DNA of 64,000 nt, taken from positions 558,001 through 622,000 of the forward strand of contig NZ_OBEH01000003.1 in the NCBI RefSeq assembly GCF_900215465.1, given 5' to 3'. Below are positions 20,444 to 29,152 of this stretch, piece after piece. Within the stretch, counting starts at the first letter, position 1; each line of letters starts with the position of its first letter. The notes beneath the pieces were generated by a model. That model saw nothing but the letters and a program-made list of their open reading frames with translations. It was not told the DNA's origin and did not search any database. The translations under genes were made by a program, and so were the position numbers. This stretch comes from Flagellimonas pacifica. GTDB lineage: Bacteria > Bacteroidota > Bacteroidia > Flavobacteriales > Flavobacteriaceae.

Positions 20444-21279
20444 AACAAATCACCGCATTTATAGCAATTTGATGCATCATCCCTGTGTCCTTCTGCAGAG
20501 CAGGTAGGACATGCTTGGGTATTGGTATGTACAACACTCTTTGTTTTATCTCCGTTTTTATGTCTAGAGAATTCTACGGTAACAATGCCCGTTGGCACTG
20601 CAATGATTCCATAACCTAAGATCATAATGACTGTGGCTAAAAACTGCCCTAAATTAGTTTGAGGGGCAATATCTCCATACCCGACAGTGGTCAAGGTCAC
20701 AATAGTCCAATAGATACTTCTGGGAATACTGGTAAAACCGGCTTCATCCCCTTCAATAAGATACATGAGGGTGCCCATAATTACCGAAAGAATAAGCACT
20801 ACATAAATAAAAACTGCAATTTTAGCCCTACTTGCTTTTAATGCAGCTTTCAACTGTGAGGCTTCGCCCATAAATTTGACTAGCTTCAAAATCCTGAAAA
20901 TCCGCAATAACCTGAATGCCCTTACAGCCAATAGAACTTGAGACCCGGCAAGAATATAGGACAGGTAAAGGGGGATGGTAGAAACAAAATCGATGATGCC
21001 ATAAAAACTAAAGACGTACTTCCAAGGTTTTTTTATGCTTATGAGCCTAGCAATGTATTCAAGGGTGAAAAAAATGGTAACCACCCATTCTAAAGTCAAT
21101 AAAATCTGATGGTAATGCTGATCTACCTCTTCAATGGTTTCCAGCATAACTAAAATAACACTGAGCATTATTAAGACGACCAATACAATATCAAAAAGCT
21201 TCCCTAAAGGTGTATCAGCTTCATAAATAACCTCATGTAACTTGTGTTTCCAACCAGAATGTACTTCTTGTTTTTTCAA
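20440..21279 (-). CDS. Voltage-gated-type potassium channel with C-terminal zinc ribbon
   Basis: 279-residue six-helix ion channel of the inner membrane. Segments S1-S4 lie at about 29-135, with arginine-rich RAFRLLRIFRILKLVKF as S4-like. The pore contains the potassium filter TVGYGD (198-203) between S5 and S6. Unusually the cytoplasmic tail ends in a zinc-ribbon-like pattern of four cysteines (C257, C260, C272, C275). Overlaps the neighbours on both sides by 4 nt. Confidence 0.92.
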   Translation of the reverse strand: MKKQEVHSGWKHKLHEVIYEADTPLGKLFDIVLVVLIMLSVILVMLETIEEVDQHYHQILLTLEWVVTIFFTLEYIARLISIKKPWKYVFSFYGIIDFVSTIPLYLSYILAGSQVLLAVRAFRLLRIFRILKLVKFMGEASQLKAALKASRAKIAVFIYVVLILSVIMGTLMYLIEGDEAGFTSIPRSIYWTIVTLTTVGYGDIAPQTNLGQFLATVIMILGYGIIAVPTGIVTVEFSRHKNGDKTKSVVHTNTQACPTCSAEGHRDDASNCYKCGDLL

Positions 21280-22637
21280 ATGGCGGGTGTTAGCTCCATA
21301 ATTTTGAGTCTGTTCTTTTTTCTCAAATAAGATTCAACAATAAAAAGGGTGTTTTCATCACTGTCCATTGGAGTGATAATGGATTCTAATATATGAATAT
21401 TATTTATTTGATGATTTAGCTCAACGTATCCGAAACCTTTTAAAGTACCATTTTTAATCAGAATAAAACTGTGTTCTCCAAGTTCTCGCCCTTGATCTAT
21501 CATTGCAATGGTTCTACTCTTAAGGCTGTATTTATGCAGTGCGCTATAGATTTTTTGATTGTATTCCAGTGCATTTTCTTGTGCAGCACAGCCATGGGCA
21601 CATCCGTTCTTGGAATGTTCACAAATTGAATCAAGACCCAATGAAGTTTCACATAGTTCAAACTCCGCACTGATTTTTTTTAAAAAGCTTTTGGCGGAAG
21701 GAACTCCGTTAAAACCAATGTTTTGCTCCTTTTGCAACCTACTTTTTACAATTTCAAGCTCAATCTGTGGACTGCCGTTTTTTGAAAAATTAATAACATG
21801 TGAAAAAAGACTTCTCTTGGCAATACTATTATACTTGGGCCTTGTCCTTTTAAGTTCCTCATATTCTTTTAAGATGGCCACCAACTCACTTCCGGTACGT
21901 TCAAAAGAGACCTTTTTGGTCTCTTTTTGAAGTTTTCTGGCCAACTGCCCTGTGTTGGTAAAATGTTGATTGACCCTTCTTTTGACATCCTTTGTTTTTC
22001 CTAAGAAAATTATCTCACCATCCTTGTCATGCATATAATAGACACCTGTTTCCGAGGGAAGTTTAGAAACAATATCCAGCTGTGTTGGGGATAGTTCTCC
22101 CTGTGATGCATCGCGAATGACCTCTTGGATAATGGTTTTTTGGGAATCTTTGCTCAATAATAACTTAAATAGTTTTAGTGTTGCAATGGCATCACCATTG
22201 GCCCGGTGACGATCACTCATGGGAATGCCCAAGGACCGTACTAGTTTGCCTAAGCTATGTGATTCTGCATCAGGGAGTAGTTTTTTAGATAAATCTACGG
22301 TGCAAAGCGTTTTACGTTGAAAATCGTATCCCAAGCGTCTGAATTCGGTCCTAAGAATTCTGTAATCAAATTGGGCATTGTGGGCCACTAGGGTTGCCCC
22401 ATCGGTAATCTCCACAATTCGCTTGGCCACTTCGTGGAATTTTGGCGCAGTACGGAGCATTTTATTATTGATTCCGGTGAGCTTTACCACAAAAGGCTGA
22501 ATTTCTCGCTCTGGGTTCACCAAACTCATGAATTTATCCACTACTTGGTGTCCATCAAACTTGTGGATAGCAATTTCCATAATGCCTTCCTCATTGTATT
22601 TTCCTCCGGTGCTTTCAATATCGAGTATGGCGTACAT
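21276..22637 (-). CDS. DEDD exonuclease - GIY-YIG nuclease fusion protein
   Basis: 453 residues with two nuclease modules. N-terminal DnaQ-like 3'-5' exonuclease (about 1-170) with D6/E8 in LDIESTGG, LVAHNAQFDYRIL and HRANGDA. Then a GIY-YIG domain (about 195-275) with TGVYYMHDKDGEIIFLGKT and the following ARKLQKET region, as in UvrC and Cho. The rest is an uncharacterised extension with clustered cysteines (CETSLGLDSICEHSKNGCAHGC). This combination is known in Bacteroidota and Actinobacteria; a role in nucleotide excision repair is likely but inferred. Confidence 0.88.
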   Translation of the reverse strand: MYAILDIESTGGKYNEEGIMEIAIHKFDGHQVVDKFMSLVNPEREIQPFVVKLTGINNKMLRTAPKFHEVAKRIVEITDGATLVAHNAQFDYRILRTEFRRLGYDFQRKTLCTVDLSKKLLPDAESHSLGKLVRSLGIPMSDRHRANGDAIATLKLFKLLLSKDSQKTIIQEVIRDASQGELSPTQLDIVSKLPSETGVYYMHDKDGEIIFLGKTKDVKRRVNQHFTNTGQLARKLQKETKKVSFERTGSELVAILKEYEELKRTRPKYNSIAKRSLFSHVINFSKNGSPQIELEIVKSRLQKEQNIGFNGVPSAKSFLKKISAEFELCETSLGLDSICEHSKNGCAHGCAAQENALEYNQKIYSALHKYSLKSRTIAMIDQGRELGEHSFILIKNGTLKGFGYVELNHQINNIHILESIITPMDSDENTLFIVESYLRKKNRLKIMELTPAI

Positions 22638-22655
22638 GAAAATTTAAAATATTGA

Positions 22656-23315
22656 TTACGAATAATTCCGTGCCCCAAAGATACTACTTCCAATGCGTAC
22701 CATGGTGCTACCTTCCTCAATGGCAATAGTATAATCTCCGCTCATACCCATGGAGAGCACCGAAATTTCAGGAAGCTTTTGTTTTAAATTGTCATAGATG
22801 GATTTCAAAAAATTGAATTCTTTGCGAACTTGGTCTAAATCAGAGGTAAAGGTAGCCATGCCCATTAGACCAAATACCTTGATGTTTTCAAGATTTTTAA
22901 AAGCATCTGAATCGATGATTTCTTCCAATTCAGTTTCATTTAAACCAAATTTGGTTTGTTCTTCAGCAATGTGCATTTGTAAAAGACATGGAATTACCCG
23001 TTTATGTTTTTTAGCCTGCTTGTCAATTTCTGCCAACAATCTAAAACTATCTACCCCATGGATCAACGAAACATATTCAGCCATATACTTCACTTTGTTG
23101 CGCTGCACATGTCCGATCATATGCCATTCAATATCCTTAGGAAGATCTTCCCACTTTTGGGTCATTTCCTGAATCTTGTTTTCACCAAAAACACGCTGAC
23201 CGGCATGGTAAGCTTCCAAAACGGCATCATTGGGCTTGGTTTTGGAAACGGCAACTAGGGTTACTGTATCAGGAATTGAAATTTTTATTTTACTTAGATT
23301 ATCTTTTATCGACAT
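22656..23315 (-). CDS. YggS family pyridoxal-phosphate protein
   Basis: 219-residue PLP-binding protein (PLPBP/YggS), involved in vitamin B6 and amino-acid homeostasis. The lysine for PLP is K26 in LVAVSKTKPNDA; also HAGQRVFGENKIQE, EWHMIGHVQRNK, and SMGMSGDYTIAIEEGSTMVR. It lies 18 nt upstream of the exonuclease gene and 3 nt downstream of the DUF1015 gene, inside the operon. Confidence 0.93.
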   Translation of the reverse strand: MSIKDNLSKIKISIPDTVTLVAVSKTKPNDAVLEAYHAGQRVFGENKIQEMTQKWEDLPKDIEWHMIGHVQRNKVKYMAEYVSLIHGVDSFRLLAEIDKQAKKHKRVIPCLLQMHIAEEQTKFGLNETELEEIIDSDAFKNLENIKVFGLMGMATFTSDLDQVRKEFNFLKSIYDNLKQKLPEISVLSMGMSGDYTIAIEEGSTMVRIGSSIFGARNYS

Positions 23316-23318
23316 GTG

Positions 23319-24554
23319 TTAAAATTCATAAATCGTCAATCCGCTACGAAGCTTGGGCTCAATATAGGTGCTTTTTGGCGGCATTACCAACCCTGCATCG
23401 GCTATGGCCTTAATTTCGTTTATGTTTATGGGCACCAGGCTAAAACCAACTGCAAATTCCCCTTTGTCCACACTATCTTTCATTTTAATAACGTTGTGTT
23501 TGCCGTAACCATAGGCAATACGTTTATCATTTCTTAAATCCGATATCCCTAAAATGGGCTCCAGTATGGTTTTGTAAAGAATTTGGGTGTCCAGTTCGCT
23601 GAGTGCATCACTAAATGTATAGACCTTTTTTCGGAGGTACAGAGAATAAAAACCTCCATCCAGATACATACTAAAGTGGTGTTTTTGGCTGGGCTTGTAT
23701 AATCCGTCTTCCTTTTTTTCTATTCTGAAATAAGTATCGAGCTGAATCAGGAATTCTTCCTTGGAGTATCCGTTTAAATCCTTGACCATCCTATTGAACT
23801 CGTAAATTTTAATTTTAGATTCTGGAATTAAATAAGCCATAAAATAATTATATGCTTCGTTTCCGGTATGCGAAGCATTTTTGGATTTCTTTTTTTCAGA
23901 CAATAGGCTGGATGAAGCACTGCGGTGATGCCCATCAGCTATGTAAAGTACCTCCGTTTTTACAAATGCACGTTGAAGTCTTTCAATAATTTTTGAATCC
24001 CTGACCTTCCAAAGTCTATGTCCAACTTTATCGGGAGTGGTGAAATCATGGTCTGGTCGCTTTGCCGCTTCTTGTTTCAATATCTCACCAACGGTATCAT
24101 CATCCGAATAGGTCATGAGAACTGGCTCTGCATTAAAGCCAACAGTGTTCAAATAATCTGCAAAAAGTTTTTCTCTTCTTTGAATGGTATCCTCATGCTT
24201 TTTAATAACGTTGTTTTGGTAGTCCAGCACACTGCAAGCACAGAAAAACCCCAAAGTAGTTAGGTTGTCCTTTGAGATTTCGTATAGATAAAAGCTATCC
24301 TGTTCATCTTTTTGGAGGATGTTGTCCTCTAGAAATTCCAAATAGCGATTATGCACCAACTTAAAACGCTCCTTTCCAGCGATGTTTTTATGGAATTTGA
24401 AACCTGGGTTAATGATATGCAGAAAAGAGAAAGGATTATATTTCAATACAGATTTTAGCTCATCTTTTGAATATTCTTCATAGGAACGTGAAGCCACAAA
24501 TGCGGCTTTATCCGGTGCAGGGCGAATGGCCTTAAATGGTTTTATTAGGGCCAT
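23319..24554 (-). CDS. DUF1015 family protein
   Basis: 411 residues, soluble. The N-terminal FKAIRPAPDKAAFVASRSYE, the central YIADGHHRSASSS (a histidine-rich GHHR motif) and the C-terminal FAVGFSLVPININEIKAIADAG match DUF1015, a widely conserved family of unknown function often found near serine or amino-acid genes. Here it is between a 3-hydroxyacyl-CoA dehydrogenase gene (6 nt) and yggS (3 nt). No function is assigned. Confidence 0.87.
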   Translation of the reverse strand: MALIKPFKAIRPAPDKAAFVASRSYEEYSKDELKSVLKYNPFSFLHIINPGFKFHKNIAGKERFKLVHNRYLEFLEDNILQKDEQDSFYLYEISKDNLTTLGFFCACSVLDYQNNVIKKHEDTIQRREKLFADYLNTVGFNAEPVLMTYSDDDTVGEILKQEAAKRPDHDFTTPDKVGHRLWKVRDSKIIERLQRAFVKTEVLYIADGHHRSASSSLLSEKKKSKNASHTGNEAYNYFMAYLIPESKIKIYEFNRMVKDLNGYSKEEFLIQLDTYFRIEKKEDGLYKPSQKHHFSMYLDGGFYSLYLRKKVYTFSDALSELDTQILYKTILEPILGISDLRNDKRIAYGYGKHNVIKMKDSVDKGEFAVGFSLVPININEIKAIADAGLVMPPKSTYIEPKLRSGLTIYEF

Positions 24555-24560
24555 AAGGAT

Positions 24561-25448
24561 TTAACTGAATTGAGCGGAGACCTTTTCGGCCTTTCGGGAT
24601 TCGGAATAATCATAAAACCCTTCTCCTGATTTCACACCTAATTTTCCGGCCATTACCATATTCACCAATAGGGGGCAGGGTGCATATTTTGGATTTTTGA
24701 ACCCGTCGTACATAACCTTCAAAATGGATAGGCATACATCTAGTCCTATAAAATCTGCCAATTGTAATGGTCCCATGGGGTGAGCCATGCCCAATTTCAT
24801 CACAGTATCAATCTCTTGAACTCCCGCTACCTGATTGTATAGGGTTTCAATGGCCTCATTGATCATGGGCATCAAAATCCTATTGGCCACAAAGCCTGGA
24901 TAGTCATTTACCTCTGTAGGTATCTTCCCTAATTGCTTGGATAGCTCCATTATTGTTTTGGTGATTTCATCTGAGGTGCTGTACCCTCTAATGATTTCAA
25001 CCAGTTTCATAATGGGCACCGGGTTCATAAAATGCATTCCAATTACCTTATCAGGTCGCTGGGTAGCCGCTGCAATTTGGGTTATGGATATGGAAGAGGT
25101 ATTGGTGGCCAAAATGCTATTTGCATTACAGATTTCATCCAAGTTCTTGAAGATTTGGAGCTTGGTTTCTAAGTTTTCAGTGGCTGCTTCCACAACTAAA
25201 TCTGTCTTTTGAACTCCTTTTTTTAGATCTGTGAATGTTGTGATATTTCCAAGAGTATTGTTTTTTACACCCTCCTCAATTATACCTTTAGAAATCATTC
25301 TATCCAAGTTTTTGGCTATGGTTGCCAATCCTTTGTCCAAAGAAACTTGTGCTATGTCGATTAGGTTTACTTCAAATCCATTTTGTGCAAAAACGTGGGC
25401 AATTCCGTTCCCCATGGTTCCAGCACCTATTACAGCTATAGTTTTCAT
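24561..25448 (-). CDS. 3-hydroxyacyl-CoA (3-hydroxybutyryl-CoA) dehydrogenase
   Basis: 295-residue NAD-dependent dehydrogenase interconverting 3-hydroxyacyl-CoA and 3-oxoacyl-CoA. Rossmann motif GAGTMGNGIAHVFAQNGF at the N-terminus; the catalytic histidine in IGMHFMNPVPIMKLVEII; C-terminal domain with NRILMPMINEAI and GMAHPMGPLQLADFIGLD. It is a stand-alone short form, like the clostridial Hbd enzymes, with no crotonase or thiolase gene beside it. Confidence 0.92.
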   Translation of the reverse strand: MKTIAVIGAGTMGNGIAHVFAQNGFEVNLIDIAQVSLDKGLATIAKNLDRMISKGIIEEGVKNNTLGNITTFTDLKKGVQKTDLVVEAATENLETKLQIFKNLDEICNANSILATNTSSISITQIAAATQRPDKVIGMHFMNPVPIMKLVEIIRGYSTSDEITKTIMELSKQLGKIPTEVNDYPGFVANRILMPMINEAIETLYNQVAGVQEIDTVMKLGMAHPMGPLQLADFIGLDVCLSILKVMYDGFKNPKYAPCPLLVNMVMAGKLGVKSGEGFYDYSESRKAEKVSAQFS

Positions 25449-25467
25449 TTAGTTTTGAGTTTTATAT

Positions 25468-25540
25468 GTTATCCCGAACTTGTATAAGGAGCAACGAGAA
25501 TACTTAATTCTATCACACTTTGATGAGTTCAGTGTGACAA
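25468..25540. repeat. Intergenic palindromic repeat remnant
   Basis: Between the hydroxyacyl-CoA dehydrogenase and oxidoreductase genes. TCACACT (25513-25519) is inverted as AGTGTGA (25531-25537), and the left part holds TTATCCCGAACTTGTAT. These pieces resemble the dispersed Bacteroidota repeats that read GTCACACTGA or ATCCCGAACTTG in other genomes. Because it lies between cotranscribed genes it would be carried in the message. Confidence 0.5.
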
Positions 25541-25545
25541 TTGGT

Positions 25546-26511
25546 TTAGTTTTTAAACGATTCTATAATTTGTAATGCAACTTGTAAGGCCTTGGTTCCT
25601 TGTTCCAGAGTCACAACAGGTTCAGTGTTGTTGTTTATGGCTTCAGCAAAGGTTTCCAATTCATCCAAAATAGCATTGTTTGCTTCAATTTCTGGATTTT
25701 CAAAATAAATCTGTTTTTTCTCCCCTTCTGCATTTTGCAAGATCATATCAAAATCACCAGGACTTTTGGGGGCATCTTTCATTTTGACCACTTCAACCTT
25801 TTTTTCGAGAAAATCTACAGAAATATAGGCATCCCGTTGAAAGAATCTAGATTTTCGCATATTCTTCAAGGAAATCCTACTTGAGGTTAAATTGGCCACG
25901 CATCCATTTTCAAACTCAATCCGGGCATTGGCAATATCTGGGGATTTGCTGATTACGGAAACTCCACTGGCATTGATTTTCTTCACCTCGGAATTTACCA
26001 CACTCAAAATTGCATCAATATCATGAATCATTAAATCCAAAACCACGGGCACATCGGTTCCTCTGGGATTGAATTCTGCCAAGCGATGTGTTTCAATGAA
26101 CATGGGAGTTTCAATCTTGTCTTTTACAGATAAAAAAGCAGGATTAAATCGCTCTACATGTCCCACCTGTCCTTTTATGTTGTGCTTTTTGGCCATTTGA
26201 AGCAGTTCTTCCGCTTCTTCTGCGGTATTGGTGATGGGTTTTTCTATGAAAATATGCTTTCCTTTTTCTATAGCCTTTTTGGCACAATCAAAATGGGATA
26301 GAGTAGGAGTAACAATATCCACAACATCCACAGCATCCATAAGGGCATTGATATTTTCAAAGTAGGAATAGCCAAATTCTTCTGCCACTTTTTTTGCGTT
26401 GATTTCATCGGGGTCGTAAAAACCAACAAGTTCATATTTATTGGATTCGTTTAAGAGCCGAAGGTGAATTTTACCTAAATGTCCTGCACCAAGAACACCT
26501 ACTTTTAGCAT
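25546..26511 (-). CDS. Gfo/Idh/MocA family oxidoreductase
   Basis: NAD(P)-dependent oxidoreductase, 321 residues from ATG 26511. Rossmann fold at the N-terminus (MLKVGVLGAGHLGKIHLRLL), the family motif EKPITNT (about 98-104), then the alpha/beta C-terminal domain with GHVERFNPAF and DLMIHDIDAIL. The frame is open 54 codons further up, but that stretch lies on the pcm gene's promoter side and on a -7 element of this gene. Substrate is unknown. First gene of the leftward operon that ends with gntK. Confidence 0.88.
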   Translation of the reverse strand: MLKVGVLGAGHLGKIHLRLLNESNKYELVGFYDPDEINAKKVAEEFGYSYFENINALMDAVDVVDIVTPTLSHFDCAKKAIEKGKHIFIEKPITNTAEEAEELLQMAKKHNIKGQVGHVERFNPAFLSVKDKIETPMFIETHRLAEFNPRGTDVPVVLDLMIHDIDAILSVVNSEVKKINASGVSVISKSPDIANARIEFENGCVANLTSSRISLKNMRKSRFFQRDAYISVDFLEKKVEVVKMKDAPKSPGDFDMILQNAEGEKKQIYFENPEIEANNAILDELETFAEAINNNTEPVVTLEQGTKALQVALQIIESFKN

Positions 26512-26526
26512 ACTTCCTGTTTTTGT

Positions 26527-26534
26527 CAAAAATA
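26527..26534 (-). promoter_or_regulatory. Candidate -7 element of the Gfo/Idh operon
   Basis: TATTTTTG on the minus strand (TAnnTTTG), placed 15 nt before ATG 26511. It supports the internal ATG over the longer open frame. No clear -33 TTG. Confidence 0.42.
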
Positions 26535-26625
26535 CGGATATGACATCATTCTTCCATAAAAATAAGGCTCCATCTGACCATATATTCGTAAAGAACTTTT
26601 TAAATTCGTGTACCAGACCAAAAAC

Positions 26626-27267
26626 ATGAAGGATACATTGAAGCATAGCGGTATGCGTAATAAGTTGGCACAAGTACTATCTGCCAAAGGAATACAGGAT
26701 AAAACGGTTTTGGATGCCATTAAAACGGTGCCTAGGCATTTGTTTTTAGATAGCAGTTTTGAGGACCACGCCTATCAGGACAAAGCTTTTCCCATAGGTG
26801 CAGAACAAACCATTTCTCAGCCTTATACTGTTGCCTTTCAAACGGAGTTGCTCAAAGTTAAATCTAGCCATAAAATATTGGAAATAGGTACTGGGAGTGG
26901 TTACCAAACAGCGGTTTTATTGCATCTAAAAGCCAAAGTTTATACCATAGAAAGACAGCAAGAACTTTTTAAAAAGACAAAGCTCTTTTTCAATAAAATG
27001 AATTATCGACCCAAAAAGGTAATTTTTGGGGATGGATACAAAGGACTGCCCCAAGAAGCGCCTTTTGATGGAATTATTGTTACGGCCGGAGCTCCTTTGG
27101 TGCCAAAACCGTTGCTGTCCCAATTAAAAGTAGGAGGAAAGCTGGTAATTCCGGTTGGAGTTGAGGAACAAGTAATGACTTTGTTCACAAGAAAATCGGA
27201 AAAAGAATTTGAAAAACAGGAGTTGGGTGCGTTTAGGTTTGTTCCCTTGTTAGAAAACAAAAACTAG
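26626..27267 (+). CDS. pcm: Protein-L-isoaspartate O-methyltransferase
   Basis: Repairs damaged L-isoaspartyl residues using SAM. 213 residues from ATG 26626 ([18 protein letters not shown]), chosen because the sequence TAAATTCG at 26601-26608 looks like a -7 element and would exclude the ATG at 26608. Family motifs: [31 protein letters not shown] (SAM site), [14 protein letters not shown], and GGKLVIPVG. Converges with smpB; the two stop codons overlap by the palindrome CTAG. Confidence 0.93.
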   Translation: MKDTLKHSGMRNKLAQVLSAKGIQDKTVLDAIKTVPRHLFLDSSFEDHAYQDKAFPIGAEQTISQPYTVAFQTELLKVKSSHKILEIGTGSGYQTAVLLHLKAKVYTIERQQELFKKTKLFFNKMNYRPKKVIFGDGYKGLPQEAPFDGIIVTAGAPLVPKPLLSQLKVGGKLVIPVGVEEQVMTLFTRKSEKEFEKQELGAFRFVPLLENKN

Positions 27268-27725
27268 CGATTAAAATCCTTTTTGATTCGAGATAGGTTA
27301 CGTTTATTGTCCCTATCCTTGATGGTCTCACGTTTATCATACAGTTTTTTACCTTTGGCAAGTCCAATTTTAACCTTTGCTAAGCCTCTTTCATTGATAA
27401 AAAGATTAAGAGGAATTATGGTAAGTCCTGATGTGGTCACTTCTTTTCGAAGCTTTTTAAGTTCTCTTTTGTTCAGAAGTAGTTTACGCTCCGCTTTGGG
27501 CTTGTGGTTGTAATGCCCTCCATGGCTGTACTCATCTACTTGCATATTGATTACATAAAGTTCACCCAATTCATTGAATTCACAGAAGCTTTGTGAAATG
27601 GATGCTTTTCCCAACCGAATGGACTTGATTTCGGTACCTCCAAGCACTATTCCTGCAATATAGGTGTCCAAAATCTCGTAATCAAAACGAGCGCGTTTGT
27701 TCTTTATGTTGATATTTTTCTGCAT
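27264..27725 (-). CDS. smpB: SsrA-binding protein SmpB
   Basis: Partner of tmRNA in rescue of stalled ribosomes. 153 residues from ATG 27725 ([20 protein letters not shown]). Motifs: [20 protein letters not shown], and the basic C-terminal tail [21 protein letters not shown]. An in-frame TTG three codons earlier lies on the promoter. The -7 element ends 6 nt before the ATG, so the message probably has no leader. The tmRNA gene is not in the window. Confidence 0.95.
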   Translation of the reverse strand: MQKNINIKNKRARFDYEILDTYIAGIVLGGTEIKSIRLGKASISQSFCEFNELGELYVINMQVDEYSHGGHYNHKPKAERKLLLNKRELKKLRKEVTTSGLTIIPLNLFINERGLAKVKIGLAKGKKLYDKRETIKDRDNKRNLSRIKKDFNR

Positions 27726-27731
27726 TGCTGG

Positions 27732-27739
27732 CAAAAATA
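27732..27739 (-). promoter_or_regulatory. Candidate -7 promoter element of smpB
   Basis: TATTTTTG on the minus strand fits TAnnTTTG. The predicted transcription start coincides with the smpB start codon. The -33 region is weak. Confidence 0.42.
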
Positions 27740-27806
27740 GGAACTCTTTACAAAGAAAATTGTAATGTTACAGGGTATTTTACGATTGTAAAGAAAAACA
27801 GCATCA

Positions 27807-28550
27807 ATGAAAAGAATCTTTTTTGGAATACTAGTGCTTATAATCGTTTCATGTAAGGAAAGAACCAAAACAATTTTCACTGCTCAAGAAATTGTTGATA
27901 AATCCATTAAAGCAAGTGGGGGAGAGCTTTATACAAATAATGGAGCTTCGTTTGTGTTCCGAGACAAGAAGTACATTTCCCAAAATGTTGAAGGGAAAAA
28001 AATATTGAAAAGAATTTCTATCCTGGATTCTGTAATAATTATGGACATTAAGACCAATTCAGCTTTTCAACGATTTATGAACGATTCTTTGGTCAATTTA
28101 CCCGATTCGATTTCTAATCGCTATTCAAATTCAGTAAACTCGGTACATTACTTTGCAAGGTTGCCTCTTGGATTGAATGATAAAGCTGTCAATAAAGAAT
28201 TATTGGGAGAGGAGATTATTAAAGGAAAAGAATATCATAAAGTGAAGGTCACATTTGATCAAGCGGGTGGGGGAGATGATTTTGATGATACTTATGTCTA
28301 TTGGTTTAACAAAGAATCCTTTAAGCCAGATTACTTGGCATATGATTTTCATGTGAATGGTGGAGGACAGCGTTTTAGAGAGGCATATAATGAACGCTAC
28401 GTAAATGGAATCCGTTTTGTGGACTATAAAAATTACAAACCAAAAAAGAAAGGAACAGGTATTTTAGAAATAGGCCAACTTTTTGAAAATGGCGAATTGG
28501 AGCTGTTGTCCAAAATAAAACTTTCAGAAATAGAGGTTATGGAGAACTAA
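27807..28550 (+). CDS. DUF6503-like lipoprotein
   Basis: 247 residues with a lipoprotein signal (MKRIFFGILVLIIVSCKERT). The mature part has FTAQEIVDKSIKASGGELY, then long beta strands (ASFVFRDKKYIS, YHKVKVTFDQAGGGDDFDDTY, YWFNKESFKPDYLAYDF), consistent with a LolA-like open barrel as in the family I know as DUF6503. Probably in the periplasm or on the outer membrane. Function unknown. Converges with the histidine phosphatase gene (4 nt overlap). Confidence 0.78.
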   Translation: MKRIFFGILVLIIVSCKERTKTIFTAQEIVDKSIKASGGELYTNNGASFVFRDKKYISQNVEGKKILKRISILDSVIIMDIKTNSAFQRFMNDSLVNLPDSISNRYSNSVNSVHYFARLPLGLNDKAVNKELLGEEIIKGKEYHKVKVTFDQAGGGDDFDDTYVYWFNKESFKPDYLAYDFHVNGGGQRFREAYNERYVNGIRFVDYKNYKPKKKGTGILEIGQLFENGELELLSKIKLSEIEVMEN

Positions 28551-29080
28551 TCCATACTCAATCGAATATCGGTAGCTTCCCCATCAATGATTCGGACAAT
28601 AAAAAGACTGCTGTTGTCATGGTCATCCATTTGATTGTATTTTTTTATTCCCAATACTTTGTTCACAAAATTTGGAGTAGTATTACTATGGCCCACTACT
28701 AAAACGTTGAGCCCTTCATTATCTATTTTAAATGCTTCAAAGTCAATAGAACTGGGGTCATAATATTTTACATCTATGTTTTTTTTTACTGAGGTTGGTG
28801 CTGCAGTCATGGATGTCCTCTCATAATTGGTAGAATAAATAACATCAATGGCAATAGGGTCAAAAACTTCGGCCCATTTAATAGCTCTTCCCAATCCGTC
28901 TTGGTTTAACTCTGGATCACGGTTTTCAGGGTCAGAACGATCCTTTTCCGCATGTCTTATAAAATAAAATGTAGAAACCACAGGATCTTCTGTAATTTCC
29001 ATATCTTTATTTGAATTATTACAGCTGGTAGTTCCAACTATAAAAATTGCAACCGCAATCAAAAGTTTGGTGATTCGCAT
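28547..29080 (-). CDS. Histidine phosphatase family lipoprotein
   Basis: Phosphoglycerate-mutase-like phosphatase, 177 residues from ATG 29080. Lipoprotein signal MRITKLLIAVAIFIVGTTSC, then the catalytic FYFIRHAEKDRSDPENRDPE (RHAEK, the SixA-like form of RHG) and the second histidine in VLVVGHSNTTPNFV. A longer open frame upstream adds MVKKGDFRSIT but would break the signal peptide. Substrate unknown; extracytoplasmic location inferred. Confidence 0.85.
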   Translation of the reverse strand: MRITKLLIAVAIFIVGTTSCNNSNKDMEITEDPVVSTFYFIRHAEKDRSDPENRDPELNQDGLGRAIKWAEVFDPIAIDVIYSTNYERTSMTAAPTSVKKNIDVKYYDPSSIDFEAFKIDNEGLNVLVVGHSNTTPNFVNKVLGIKKYNQMDDHDNSSLFIVRIIDGEATDIRLSMD

Positions 29081-29152
29081 AGTAATTGATCTAAAATCCC
29101 CTTTTTTTACCATATAGTACTTAAATGTAACGTTTAAAATTCACTTTCTCGT

